A stretch of DNA of 19,294 nucleotides from Thiotrichaceae bacterium. GTDB lineage: Bacteria; Pseudomonadota; Gammaproteobacteria; SZUA-229. Of the stretch, positions 1 through 8,217 are shown piece by piece. Below the pieces are notes generated by a model that did not search any database, was not told where the DNA came from, and was given only the letters and a program-made list of their open reading frames with translations. The stretch covers positions 152,997-172,290 of the forward strand of contig NVWZ01000004.1 in NCBI GenBank assembly GCA_002746365.1. Direction: 5' to 3'. Within the stretch, counting starts at the first letter, position 1. Each line of letters starts with the position of its first letter. Made by a program: the position numbers and the translations under genes.

Positions 1-157
1 TTTCAGCATTGCCATACTGTGCAATGCTGATGCTTGTTTCTTCATTCAATGCAAGTTCCAGGTATTCTGGCTCTGCAATACCTGCAAAGCTAAGTTGAAT
101 ACTTGCAAGCCAGATTAGAATAGTTGCTGTGGATGTAAAGGATAAGAGGGTTGTCAC
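1..157 (-). CDS. 5' end of a secreted or outer-membrane protein, partial
   Basis: Reading the reverse strand from a GTG at 157 gives an open frame that runs off the window edge. It begins with a textbook signal peptide: a hydrophobic stretch containing TATILIWLASIQLSFA, with likely cleavage after SFA. The mature start is GIAEPEYLELALNEETSISI. The pattern of acidic residues followed by 'LEL-L-EE' resembles the segment just before the plug of some TonB-dependent receptors, but too little is visible to claim this. The frame is open upstream to a stop at 227-229, so the true start could be further up (for example an ATT at 200-202). No clear Shine-Dalgarno supports the GTG. About 52 codons are visible. 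The coding call is moderately sure; the function is unknown. Confidence 0.55.
   Translation of the reverse strand, partial: MTTLLSFTSTATILIWLASIQLSFAGIAEPEYLELALNEETSISIAQYGNAE
3..30. repeat. Inverted repeat, 10-bp perfect arms
   Basis: TCAGCATTGC at 3-12 and GCAATGCTGA at 21-30 form a perfect 10-bp stem with an 8-nt loop. It lies inside the partial reverse-strand reading frame, just after the predicted signal peptide. It may be a coincidence of codons (AQYGNAE) or an RNA structure; no T-tract follows. Confidence 0.5.
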
Positions 158-420
158 GTTTTGTATAATTTTGTTGTTGGGTGATTTATGTCGCTGGTTA
201 ATTAAGCCTGCCCATTTGCATTCGGGTTATCCATTTATCGGTGCTGTGAAATACGATAAAGAATTTTTCATTGCTTAATGCTTGCGGCATTATCGGCGTA
301 TTGCAACATATAATCAATAAAAGAGATTGGTTTCTGATTTCTCACGATTGTTTCTTATTGCATAATAAACTTCGCATTGTTATGAGTTTGGATATCTACA
401 ATGTTTTTCGCTTGAGTACT
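158..420. other. Non-coding stretch between the partial gene and dinB
   Basis: The short frames here look like chance: none has a ribosome binding site or protein-like composition. The sequence is AT-rich and must hold the promoter of the reverse-strand gene at 1-157 and the 3' flank of dinB. I see no convincing terminator hairpin. Confidence 0.4.
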
Positions 421-1488
421 TTAAAAAAGAGGCAGTTGATGATTGGTGTAATCTTTGCTGTTTAGCAGATGAGAAAAAGAGATGCCCAGCAGTCTCACAC
501 TTTTTGTTCCGGCTTCGGTTTTATCGAGCAATGCAGGAATAAGTGCCATGGCTTTTTCACGTATTGAGATAATGCCATCATCCGTGTGACTTCTGGTTAC
601 CTGTGTGAAATCGGCATATTTTACTTTCAGTGTGAGGGTGTAAGCGAGCAGTTCGCGCTGTAATAAACTCGCAAGTACTTCATCCAGTAAGCTGAAGAGT
701 TGTTGAAGCATCTCGTTAACATTGGAGATATCCTTTTGGAAGGTGGTCTCTGAGCCTAAAGATTTACGACTGCGTTTATTCGACACTGGGCGATGGTCTA
801 TGCCACGTGCGATGTCAAAATAATACTCTGCAGAATTACCGACTATTTTTTGTAGCTGCAACAGGCTCTTTTTCTTTAAGTCACCACCGGTATGGATATC
901 AAACGATTTCATCCTAGCTTCGGTCACCTTACCTACGCCATAAAATCGATCGATAGGTAAGTCGTGCAGATAATGTTCGGCTTCGCCGGGTCTTATGACG
1001 AACTGTCCATCTGGTTTGTTCTGGTCTGAGCCTAACTTCGCCAAAAATTTATTGTATGAGATACCTGCCGATGCGGTTAACTGTAATCCCTTGAATATCT
1101 TACTGCGAATCTCTTTAGCCATAAGACTTGCTGAGTGCTCGCACCGATCGACATCGGTGACATCAAGATAGGCTTCATCCAGAGATAATGGCTCGATGAT
1201 GTCGGTGTACTGTTTAAAAATTTTGTGAATTTCTTCCGAGACCTGTTTGTATGCAGAGAACCGGGGGCGAACGAATATGGCTTGCGGACACAGCTGGTAG
1301 GCGCGAGAGGAAGGCATGGCAGAATAGATGCCAAATTTTCTGGCTTCATAGCTGCTGGCGGCAACCACGCCACGACTACCCGGTGGGCCACCGACGATGA
1401 CGGGTTTGCCTTTTAATTCAGCTGAATCGCGTTGTTCAACCGCAGCAAAAAAGGCATCCATATCGAGATGAATTATCTTGCGGTTCAT
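421..1488 (-). CDS. dinB: DNA polymerase IV (Y-family translesion polymerase)
   Basis: This 355-aa protein has the full Y-family layout and normal Pol IV length. The start HLDMDAFFAAVE (residues 7-18) carries the first catalytic aspartate, D9. SLDEAYLD (102-109) carries the D104/E105 pair. The thumb and little-finger region follows, and the protein ends in QLPLF, a C-terminal sliding-clamp binding motif. It copies past damaged template bases in the cytoplasm. The ATG is fixed by the canonical N-terminus MNRKIIHLDMDAFF, although there is no obvious Shine-Dalgarno. The gene lies 68 nt downstream of a CadC-like regulator on the same strand, separated by an inverted repeat. I see no canonical LexA box (CTGT-N8-ACAG) in the 68 nt upstream, so SOS control is not evident from this sequence. 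Confidence 0.96.
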   Translation of the reverse strand: MNRKIIHLDMDAFFAAVEQRDSAELKGKPVIVGGPPGSRGVVAASSYEARKFGIYSAMPSSRAYQLCPQAIFVRPRFSAYKQVSEEIHKIFKQYTDIIEPLSLDEAYLDVTDVDRCEHSASLMAKEIRSKIFKGLQLTASAGISYNKFLAKLGSDQNKPDGQFVIRPGEAEHYLHDLPIDRFYGVGKVTEARMKSFDIHTGGDLKKKSLLQLQKIVGNSAEYYFDIARGIDHRPVSNKRSRKSLGSETTFQKDISNVNEMLQQLFSLLDEVLASLLQRELLAYTLTLKVKYADFTQVTRSHTDDGIISIREKAMALIPALLDKTEAGTKSVRLLGISFSHLLNSKDYTNHQLPLF

Positions 1489-1493
1489 CGAGG

Positions 1494-1539
1494 CTGTTTA
1501 TCTTGCTGACAGTTTTGCATTGGGATAAAAGATAAACAG
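1494..1539 (-). promoter_or_regulatory. Inverted repeat immediately upstream of dinB
   Basis: CTGTTTATCTT at 1494-1504 and AAGATAAACAG at 1529-1539 are perfect 11-bp arms around a 24-nt spacer. The dyad fills most of the space between the upstream regulator's stop codon (1557) and the dinB ATG (1488) and ends 6 nt before that ATG. It could be an operator or an RNA stem that limits read-through or dinB translation. It lacks a T-tract, so it is not a standard intrinsic terminator. Confidence 0.5.
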
Positions 1540-1556
1540 TTTGTAGTGACAGGCGA

Positions 1557-3227
1557 TTAATGGATGCCAGCAAGTCGTAGATTATGAATAATGTTCTGTA
1601 ACTGTTTTTTATCTTTTACAGGAAATATCCTGTAGGCATCGTCTGCACGAAAGTTTGGAGCGATAGTGTGGAGCTGATCAGCCTGCCAGCTGGCTTCATC
1701 ATTTTTGCCCAGTTGGCTTAATGTTGCGGTTAACATCATATGGGCGGTCAGCAGGCTAAAGTTTTTATCGATGGCACTGCGAAACACAGGCAGTGCATCT
1801 TCGTATTCTTGCAACGAATAATGCGCCTGGCCTAATACTGACAGGTACTGAGCAGGGTAGTTCGGGTTGAGTTGCATGGCGCGTCGTATCGTCTTTAAGC
1901 CCTGTTCCGGGTTATCGTTATAGAGATGAATTAGCGCGAGAAAGGCATAACCATCAGCGTAGTTTGGCCTTACTTCGAGCGCGCGTTTAAGTGATGTGAT
2001 TGCTTGGGGGTAGTTGTGTAGATGTGTCTGTGCGTAAGCCAGTGCCCAGTGTGCCTGAGGCAGTTGCTTATCGATAGCAACGGCTTTGTTGGCAAGCGTG
2101 ATTGCTGTCGACAGAGATTTATCATTGCTGAAATACCAGCGGTAGCGATAGTCATCAACATGCGTCAGCGCGAGAGCACCATAGGCACGGGAAAAATTCG
2201 GGTCTATTTCGATAGCGTGTTGAAAGTGCTGCCTGGCGAGTACATTTTCGTTATTTGTGCGTTGGGTGTATAAAGCCTGACCTCTGAGGAATTGGTCATA
2301 GGCATTTATATTGTTAGTGTAGCGATGCGCGATACGCTGTTTTTCTTCAGCCGTTAATTTTATTGATAAGGCGGTGATGATGCTGCTGGTGATGTTGTCT
2401 TGCACGGCAAAGACTTCGGTTATCTCGCGATCATAACTCTCAGCCCATAATTGCTGCTGTGTGCTGCTATCGACGAGGATGACATTGACGCGCAATTTAT
2501 TTTTGGCGCGTTGTACGCTGCCAGTTAGGATATAACGGGCCAGTTGTTCTGTATGTTCAGCCTGTTTCGATGGTGTGGCGATTACCCGTAGTGCAGACAG
2601 CTTTGACAGGGCGATGCTGATGTCAGCAGTAATACCGTCACTGAAATATCCCTGATTAGTCTGACCGCTTAAGTTATCAAACGGAAGCACCACGATCGAT
2701 GGCGTGCTGTTTAGTTCACTTATGGGCTCTATGACGTTTGGCATAGTTGTTATCACTATATAGCCGCTGATCACCACCACCGTGAGGAGGATGAGCAGTA
2801 CGGTGCTGCGTATGCTGTGGCTGAAGTCTCGGTTGTTTTCCGGCTGATCTGTACTCGCTGTTAAGCTGCCATTGATTTGTTTATTACTGGTTTGTTTATC
2901 ACTCGGGTGCGATTTTTTTGCCCAGCGCACAGACGCGATTAGGCGATAGCCTTTTTTTGGTACGGTTTCGATATACAGTGGTTTGCGTGAATCATCGCCC
3001 AGAACTTTTCGTAAGCGTGTGATGCAGCTAGTCAGGGCGTCATAACTGATAACTCGATCTGTCCAGACATCGGCCTCCAGCTGATTTCTGCTGATGACTT
3101 CTCCTGGATGATTTGCCAGATACACCAGCAGGGTCATCACCTTGCCTTCCAGTTTGATGTCTTGTTCAGCGTTATGGATACGGTTTGTATCGACATCGAC
3201 GTACCAGTCAGCGATAAAAAAATTCAT
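1557..3227 (-). CDS. CadC-like membrane-anchored winged-helix regulator with TPR repeats
   Basis: This 556-aa one-component regulator has three parts. Residues 1-100 form an OmpR/PhoB-type winged helix (the SRNQLEADVW...RLRKVLGDD...IETVPKKGYRL pattern is diagnostic). A single transmembrane segment lies at about 141-161. The periplasmic part starts with a TolB/FlgO-like segment (VVLPFDNLSGQ, 179-189; YFSDGITADI, 194-203) and continues into several TPR units from about 310 to 520 (for example PNFSRAYGALALTHV and RALEVRPNYADGYAFLALIH). Such ToxR/CadC-type proteins bind DNA while anchored in the inner membrane and sense periplasmic cues. It is divergent from the thioredoxin/TolC/HlyD operon, which makes that operon its most likely target; this is inferred from position. 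dinB follows on the same strand. The signal it senses is unknown. Confidence 0.88.
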   Translation of the reverse strand: MNFFIADWYVDVDTNRIHNAEQDIKLEGKVMTLLVYLANHPGEVISRNQLEADVWTDRVISYDALTSCITRLRKVLGDDSRKPLYIETVPKKGYRLIASVRWAKKSHPSDKQTSNKQINGSLTASTDQPENNRDFSHSIRSTVLLILLTVVVISGYIVITTMPNVIEPISELNSTPSIVVLPFDNLSGQTNQGYFSDGITADISIALSKLSALRVIATPSKQAEHTEQLARYILTGSVQRAKNKLRVNVILVDSSTQQQLWAESYDREITEVFAVQDNITSSIITALSIKLTAEEKQRIAHRYTNNINAYDQFLRGQALYTQRTNNENVLARQHFQHAIEIDPNFSRAYGALALTHVDDYRYRWYFSNDKSLSTAITLANKAVAIDKQLPQAHWALAYAQTHLHNYPQAITSLKRALEVRPNYADGYAFLALIHLYNDNPEQGLKTIRRAMQLNPNYPAQYLSVLGQAHYSLQEYEDALPVFRSAIDKNFSLLTAHMMLTATLSQLGKNDEASWQADQLHTIAPNFRADDAYRIFPVKDKKQLQNIIHNLRLAGIH

Positions 3228-3329
3228 GCTTTATAGCCATTATTGAGCTGATAAGGTCATTTTTCTTCAGCTCTAAGTTTATGTTTATCATAGATATATA
3301 GTTTGCCAGATTATCGTCGTGTTTTCGTC

Positions 3330-3355
3330 ATAACTTTTAAACCGTTTTAAGTTAT
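3330..3355. promoter_or_regulatory. Dyad in the divergent promoter region
   Basis: ATAACTT (3330-3336) and AAGTTAT (3349-3355) are perfect 7-bp arms 12 nt apart, and the interior is also partly symmetric (TTAAA...TTTTAA). The dyad lies in the 172-nt gap between the winged-helix regulator and the thioredoxin/TolC/HlyD operon. It overlaps the region where promoters of both directions should be. A smaller palindrome, ATTAA-TACG-TTAAT, follows at 3354-3367. It is a candidate operator for the neighbouring regulator; the assignment is by position only. Confidence 0.4.
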
Positions 3356-3399
3356 TAATACGTTAATCCATTAGATAGCGACAGACTTTAGAGGGTACC

Positions 3400-4029
3400 A
3401 TGATATCAATAAATCAGCATCTAATCAGACCACAGGCAGGTCTTATATCGACAGGCTTGCTGCTGTTTGTAGTGTTATCTTTTTTTAGTGTAAGTATTTT
3501 TGCTGACAATGCTTTGTCATCTAGCGACAGCAAAATGCCTCGTGACTCGATGGAATACTTTTTTCACCAGAGTTTCAATGATCTGGCAGAAGAACTGGAT
3601 ATCGTGGCCGAAGAAAATAAAAAGGGTGTTTTTATCATGTTCACTGATAAGGACTGCCCCTGGTGTGCAAAGATGAAAGCAACCGTGATGAATCAGGTAG
3701 CCGTACAGGATTACTATCAAGCGAATTTTCGTGTACTGACTATCGATATACGCGGTGATGCGATGATCGTTGATTTCGATGGTAATGAAATTTCGGAGAA
3801 GGACTTTGCTTTCAAGCAGCACCGTGTTCGAGCCACCCCCGTAGTCATGTTTTTTGATGCCAGTGGTAAAAAAATGATGCGTTTTACCGGCATTGTGCGT
3901 GACGTTAAAGAGTTTCTCTGGATGGGTGAATACGTGGTGAATGATGAGTTTAAAAAAATGAATTTTACAAAATATAAGCGTGAAAGGAAGAAACGCGATG
4001 AGCTTGTTTCTTTAGGTGAAACATCTTAG
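3400..4029 (+). CDS. Periplasmic thioredoxin-fold protein (SoxW/DsbD-gamma-like)
   Basis: This 209-aa protein has an N-terminal hydrophobic export segment (about residues 14-35, ending near FADNA) and a thioredoxin fold. The redox motif is DKDCPWCAKMK with C86/C89, and the conserved cis-proline loop is RATPVV (about 144-149). It resembles thioredoxins that act as periplasmic reductants (SoxW, the C-terminal domain of DsbD). The start at 3400 has a GAGGG ribosome binding site 4 nt upstream. It is the first gene of an operon: 14 nt separate it from the TolC-family gene. The pairing suggests disulfide maintenance for the export apparatus or its cargo. The C-terminus is basic (KYKRERKKRDE), which is unusual for a periplasmic protein of this fold. 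The fold is certain; the role is inferred. Confidence 0.85.
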   Translation: MISINQHLIRPQAGLISTGLLLFVVLSFFSVSIFADNALSSSDSKMPRDSMEYFFHQSFNDLAEELDIVAEENKKGVFIMFTDKDCPWCAKMKATVMNQVAVQDYYQANFRVLTIDIRGDAMIVDFDGNEISEKDFAFKQHRVRATPVVMFFDASGKKMMRFTGIVRDVKEFLWMGEYVVNDEFKKMNFTKYKRERKKRDELVSLGETS

Positions 4030-4043
4030 AACGAGTAGCGACG

Positions 4044-5339
4044 ATGCGGGTGTTTTCAAGGGTGAATAAATTATTATTAGTAATGTTTATTGCCGTTAGT
4101 TTTTTTGTCGAGACTGCTACGGGTGAGGCGCTGCCAAACCCGCTAACATTAGATCAGGCATTGTCGTATGCGGCGACAGGCCATCCAAATTTATCACTTG
4201 CTGATGCGCAGCTGGCTTTTGCCGTTTCCAGAAAACTGCAGGTTGAAACCATCAATAATATTGATGCCTATATAGAATTGGCACCTTACGCAGCGATACC
4301 CAGTACCAATAATGATTTTGTAAATGATAGTTACGCCCGGCTGTCAGTCACCAAAACACTGTATGACTTCGGCTACAGTGCATCGCTAGAAGATTCGGCT
4401 GATGAAGACATTTCAAGTCAGCAGCTACTCGCCGCGGCAACACGCAATAAGCAATACATTATTATCATGCAGCGCTATTTTAATGTCATTCTTGCCGACC
4501 TTCATTTCTCTGCGGTGGATGAGGAGATGACTATCCTGTATGTGAAATATGACAAATTACTGGAGCGTCATTCATTAGGTATGATCTCGGATGTGATACT
4601 GATGGAAGCAGAGTCAATCTATCGGGAAGCAGCAGATCGGCGTACCGCCAGCGAGAAGAATCAGTTTTCCAGTCGGCAGCGTCTTGCTATTGCATTAAAT
4701 AAACCCGAAGACATTCCTGCTGACCTGATAAGGCCGCAGCTACCGCAACTGGAACTGACTATTCCTGAACTGGCTGGCTTACTAGATAAGGCACTGATGG
4801 GTAACCTGACGATTACAGCATTGCAGCATGCAGTGCGTGCTAATAAGGCGGCATTGGCGGCATCAAAGCAGGAGTATGGTCCAACGCTTCTGGCAGGTCT
4901 GGAATTAAACAAATATGACCGTCAACTGCGAGGCCGTAACGATGCCAGCATTGGTTTTAACTTGCGCATTCCTTTTGCTAATGGCAGCAGGACACAGGCT
5001 AAATCCGCGCGTATCGTCTCTGTACTGTCAGCATCGCAAGCACGTTATGACCAGGCAAAATTTGCCCTGCGCCAACAATTGTCAGATCTGATCAGTAAGC
5101 TGGAAATATTGAAATTTAAACGTGAAAGTGATGAGCAGCGGCTAGATAGCCGGGGGCTTACTCTGGATAAAAATCGCGCGCGTTACGAGCTGGAGATGCA
5201 GACGACTCTGGGTAGCTCGATGGCGAGATATACCGAAGCAGAATGGATGTCTGCAAAAAATGATTTTGAAGTCGCCACCATCTGGGCGCAGATCGATACC
5301 CTAACGGGCAAAAAACTTTATCAACAAAAGGATAATTAA
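4044..5339 (+). CDS. TolC-family outer-membrane efflux protein
   Basis: This 431-aa protein has a signal peptide (about 1-27, cleavage near ATG-EA) and the repeated helical architecture of TolC/OEP channel proteins. LTLDQALSYAATGHPNLSLA is the family's opening motif. A second half begins around ELAGLLDKALMGNLTITALQ, which repeats the 'L---AL--N--I--L' pattern. Long coiled-coil segments and LRIPFANGSRTQAKSA match the conserved 'L--P-F-GG--RA----A' region. It would trimerise into an outer-membrane duct crossing the periplasm. It is translationally close to its neighbours (14 nt after the thioredoxin gene, 4 nt before the adaptor), so the three are one operon. Length is typical for the family. 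Substrate unknown. Confidence 0.88.
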   Translation: MRVFSRVNKLLLVMFIAVSFFVETATGEALPNPLTLDQALSYAATGHPNLSLADAQLAFAVSRKLQVETINNIDAYIELAPYAAIPSTNNDFVNDSYARLSVTKTLYDFGYSASLEDSADEDISSQQLLAAATRNKQYIIIMQRYFNVILADLHFSAVDEEMTILYVKYDKLLERHSLGMISDVILMEAESIYREAADRRTASEKNQFSSRQRLAIALNKPEDIPADLIRPQLPQLELTIPELAGLLDKALMGNLTITALQHAVRANKAALAASKQEYGPTLLAGLELNKYDRQLRGRNDASIGFNLRIPFANGSRTQAKSARIVSVLSASQARYDQAKFALRQQLSDLISKLEILKFKRESDEQRLDSRGLTLDKNRARYELEMQTTLGSSMARYTEAEWMSAKNDFEVATIWAQIDTLTGKKLYQQKDN

Positions 5340-5343
5340 TCAC

Positions 5344-6114
5344 ATGAAAATTATTGACGGATTATTAGTTATTGCATTATCCATACTTTGTACTTTCACC
5401 TCTGCGGCAGATTATGACGCAATGATTGAGTTGCCTGATCCGATAGAATTAAGTCTGCCAGTATCGGGTGTCATCAAAACGCTAGAAGTGGTCGCTGGCC
5501 AATACGTTAAACAGGGTGAAAAAATGCTGACGCTCGATCAGGTTCCTTTTCAGGCAGCAAAGGTGCATGCAGAATCACGTGTTGCTGTTCAGCAGACATT
5601 GTTGGTCGAATCATTACGTGATTTTAGCAATCGACAGGAGTTATTTGATCGTACCGTGTTGTCGACAGTGCGACTGGAAAATTCTGAACTCAAAGTAAAA
5701 AGAGATAAGGCTTTTTTGAAAAGTGCTGAGGCACAACTTGCGGTGGCAAACTATGATTTATCTTATAGTAGATTAAGTGCGCCTTTTGATGCTCTGGTGC
5801 TGTTTGTGTCTGTGAATCAGGGGCAGTCGATCAATAATGCCATAGAAAGCAAAACACTGATTGCGCTGGTCAGACGAGGGCGTTATCTGGCCAGGTTTAT
5901 GGTTTCAGCTGAGGCCTATAACGGATTACAGATTGGTCGATCGGTAACGGTTAAAACACAGGGTAACATTTATCAGGGTAGTATTAGCAGTATTGCATTT
6001 GAGCTGGTGAGAACAGAGGGCGTCCAGCGTAAATCATATTTGATAGATGCAGCATTCTCATCGGATGAACAGTTACTTCTCATCGGGGATAAAGCCAGTG
6101 TACATATCAATTAA
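5344..6114 (+). CDS. Short HlyD/RND-type periplasmic adaptor
   Basis: This 256-aa protein begins with a signal peptide (about 1-21, cleavage after TSA). It then shows the split barrel-sandwich (lipoyl-like) domain: ELSLPVSGVIKTLEVVAGQ...VKQGEKMLTLD at about 35-65, with its second half at about 140-165 (SYSRLSAPFDALV...VNQGQSI). Between them is a short alpha-hairpin (71-140), followed by a beta-barrel domain (about 170-256). Membrane-fusion proteins of this kind join an inner-membrane transporter to a TolC duct. This one is shorter than most (usually 330-400 aa) and ends without the membrane-proximal domain. No transporter gene follows; the next 220 nt are non-coding and the next gene is on the other strand. 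It may serve a pump encoded elsewhere. No lipobox cysteine is visible at the cleavage site. Confidence 0.82.
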   Translation: MKIIDGLLVIALSILCTFTSAADYDAMIELPDPIELSLPVSGVIKTLEVVAGQYVKQGEKMLTLDQVPFQAAKVHAESRVAVQQTLLVESLRDFSNRQELFDRTVLSTVRLENSELKVKRDKAFLKSAEAQLAVANYDLSYSRLSAPFDALVLFVSVNQGQSINNAIESKTLIALVRRGRYLARFMVSAEAYNGLQIGRSVTVKTQGNIYQGSISSIAFELVRTEGVQRKSYLIDAAFSSDEQLLLIGDKASVHIN

Positions 6115-6337
6115 ATATGTAGCGAATATGTATAAATATCAAGCTGTTTTATGCGCTGTGCCGCTTTACTCTGCTCCGTATGTAATGACCCGTTAACTTA
6201 AAGTGTTAATGTCCGTTTCTACTCATAATTTCATTGGTTGAAAAAGTCGTTCAATGTCGCTTATGTGTGTTTTGAGTCATTCTGGTAAATACAGATTTGT
6301 AATGCTTGGCGCGTATACGTTCCGTAACCTGTCAGCT

Positions 6338-7456
6338 TCATGCTATTCTCGCATTTAATACCTGCCAGTCTTTTTTCTGTTGCATAAAATTCTCTCTTAG
6401 CTCACTGGCTTTTTCTTTTAAAGCGTCCAAGTCGTAGCTTTCCTGAACGACTGTTTTTCTGGCTTCCACCCACAATCGCCTTGCCTGAGAAAATGCATTT
6501 ATCTTTTTCAGAAGGATATCGTATTCGGTCTGCAAGCGAAGAATCATGAGGTCTGCGTGTGGTAGGCCAGCCAATTTGCGTGACGTTTTTGTCAACAACA
6601 TCTGTGCCCGTGATCGTTCTATTTTTTCTAGCGGAGTACGGTAAAGATGTGTCGCCAGGCCCATCCATGCGAGACTGCGGATCAACCATTTGGTTGGATC
6701 AAATTGCCACCAGCGGATACCATTACGGTAATCACGCTGAAAGTTGTGGTGGTAATTATGATAACCCTCACCCATGGTTAATAGTGCAATCAGGCCATTA
6801 TCTCTGGATGAGTTAGTATCAGAATAGGGCTGTCTGCCCCAGACATGAGCCAGTGAGTTGATTAAAAAAGTCATGTGATGTGAGATCGCCAACCGGGCTG
6901 CACCGGCAAGAATCAGCATACCGAGCAGGTCGCCGTGCCACAGGCCAAGAGCAATGGGAATTCCGAAATTGAGAGCTAACACCAGCGGCAGATAATGTTT
7001 ATGCTGCCACATGACGATCTTGTCCTGTTTAAGGTCGCGGCAGTTTGAATATTCTGTGTCTATGGTTGCCGGGTAGTGCCTCAGCATCCATCCGATGTGT
7101 GAATGCCAGAAACCACGCTGGGCAGAATAGGGGTCTTTATCTTTATCGTCAACATAACGATGGTGTCGACGGTGGTCAGATGCCCAGTGCAGAATACTAT
7201 TCTGAGTGGCGTATGTGCCACCGAGTGCGAGTAATAATCTTACAGTCCAGTGTGCCTGATAAGCACGATGAGTCCATAGGCGATGATAACCGGCGGTGAT
7301 GGAAATCTCACAGATGAAAACCCCAACGACCATAGCGGTAATCTGCCAGCCATCAAATCCGTGATAGAAGGCATAAACTGGCACACCGATGACAGTAATT
7401 AACCCAGTAATGACGAAGACGCTGACATTCAACCAGATAATCCCGGGTTTTTTCAT
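6338..7456 (-). CDS. Membrane fatty-acid desaturase (acyl-CoA/acyl-lipid delta-9 type)
   Basis: This 372-aa integral membrane protein carries the three histidine boxes of the di-iron stearoyl-CoA-desaturase-like family: HRLWTH (58-63), HRRHH (95-99) and HNYHH (233-237, within GEGYHNYHHNF). Four or so hydrophobic segments surround them (about 5-30, 38-57, 70-85, 155-195). It would insert a cis double bond into saturated acyl chains using O2 and an electron donor, adjusting membrane fluidity. The C-terminal tail (about 290-372) is charged, probably helical, and not part of the catalytic core. The gene is divergent from fabR, which by homology represses unsaturated-fatty-acid genes. A matching operator-like dyad overlaps this gene's promoter region. 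AGGA lies 7 nt upstream of the ATG. Confidence 0.93.
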   Translation of the reverse strand: MKKPGIIWLNVSVFVITGLITVIGVPVYAFYHGFDGWQITAMVVGVFICEISITAGYHRLWTHRAYQAHWTVRLLLALGGTYATQNSILHWASDHRRHHRYVDDKDKDPYSAQRGFWHSHIGWMLRHYPATIDTEYSNCRDLKQDKIVMWQHKHYLPLVLALNFGIPIALGLWHGDLLGMLILAGAARLAISHHMTFLINSLAHVWGRQPYSDTNSSRDNGLIALLTMGEGYHNYHHNFQRDYRNGIRWWQFDPTKWLIRSLAWMGLATHLYRTPLEKIERSRAQMLLTKTSRKLAGLPHADLMILRLQTEYDILLKKINAFSQARRLWVEARKTVVQESYDLDALKEKASELRENFMQQKKDWQVLNARIA

Positions 7457-7478
7457 AAGATGTTCCTAATTATTTAAT

Positions 7479-7494
7479 GTATACAACTGTACGC
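7479..7494. promoter_or_regulatory. FabR/DesT-type operator candidate at the desaturase promoter
   Basis: GTATACAACTGTACGC is a dyad of the form GnnTACA-nn-TGTAnnC. On the reverse strand it occupies the 17-nt spacer between a possible -35 (TTTACA, complement of 7495-7500) and a weak -10 (TTAAAT, complement of 7472-7477). A repressor bound here would block desaturase transcription. A further TGTACA lies at 7509-7514 and a TGTACG at 7552-7557, closer to fabR. FabR-type proteins recognise TACA/TGTA-like dyads; the assignment is from the symmetric sequence and its position. Confidence 0.6.
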
Positions 7495-7596
7495 TGTAAA
7501 GTTGAAAATGTACAGGTAATCTTCTATATACGGCGTGATAAATGATACGTTTGTACGGTATATTATGTTTTATGCTAATATTTAGAGCTTATTGTT

Positions 7597-8217
7597 ATGA
7601 CTAAAAGCCGCGCCCAACAAAAAGAAATAACCCGTCGTCAGATTATTGATGCGGCTTTTCGCCTGCTCAGCCTGGATCGAAGTTATTCCAGCCTTAGCCT
7701 GCGTGAGGTAACTCGTGAGGCTGGCATCGCGCCGAACTCGTTCTACCGGCACTTTGAAGATATGGAGGAGCTTGGGTTAACGTTAGTCGATGAAGGCGGG
7801 GTTGCCCTGCGTCAGCTGATGAGAAAAGCAAGGCAGCGTATCGAGGACAGCAGTAGTGTCATACGTATTTCAGTCGAGACGTTTATGGAATTCATCCACA
7901 ACAGCCCGCAGGTATTTCACCTGTTATTGCGTGAACGTTCCGGCACTTCACTGGCTTTTCGTAAAGCGGTGTCGCGGGAGCTGCAGTATTTTATCGTCGA
8001 GCTTGCTGATTACATTCAGCACCGTCAGAATTATCCCACTGAAGATGCTCGGATTCAGGCAGAGGCAATGGTGATACTTGTGTTTAACGCCGGTGCTGAA
8101 GCGTTGGATTGCAAGCCTGCAGAGCTAAAGCAGCTTACGGAAAAAGCCATCATACAGCTGCGCTATATCGCAAGAGGTGCAGATGCTCTGTCGCAAGTAA
8201 AAAGAAAAGTTCACTAG
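7597..8217 (+). CDS. fabR: TetR-family repressor of unsaturated fatty-acid genes
   Basis: This 206-aa protein closely follows E. coli FabR as I recall it. The N-terminal helix-turn-helix contains [20 protein letters not shown] followed by [15 protein letters not shown]. Downstream blocks include [36 protein letters not shown] and [17 protein letters not shown]. FabR senses the ratio of unsaturated to saturated acyl-ACP/acyl-CoA and represses fabA/fabB-type genes. Here the neighbour is an aerobic desaturase, as in the Pseudomonas DesT-desC arrangement, so it probably controls that gene. The ATG at 7597 is chosen because the family N-terminus (RAQQKE-TR) starts just inside it. No strong ribosome binding site is visible. 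The 140-nt divergent gap holds the operator candidate. Confidence 0.92.
   Translation: MTKSRAQQKEITRRQIIDAAFRLLSLDRSYSSLSLREVTREAGIAPNSFYRHFEDMEELGLTLVDEGGVALRQLMRKARQRIEDSSSVIRISVETFMEFIHNSPQVFHLLLRERSGTSLAFRKAVSRELQYFIVELADYIQHRQNYPTEDARIQAEAMVILVFNAGAEALDCKPAELKQLTEKAIIQLRYIARGADALSQVKRKVH

Noticed and set aside
271..465. 64-codon forward frame before and across the dinB 3' end
   Set aside because: It overlaps dinB antisense, has no ribosome binding site and its product has no protein-like pattern.
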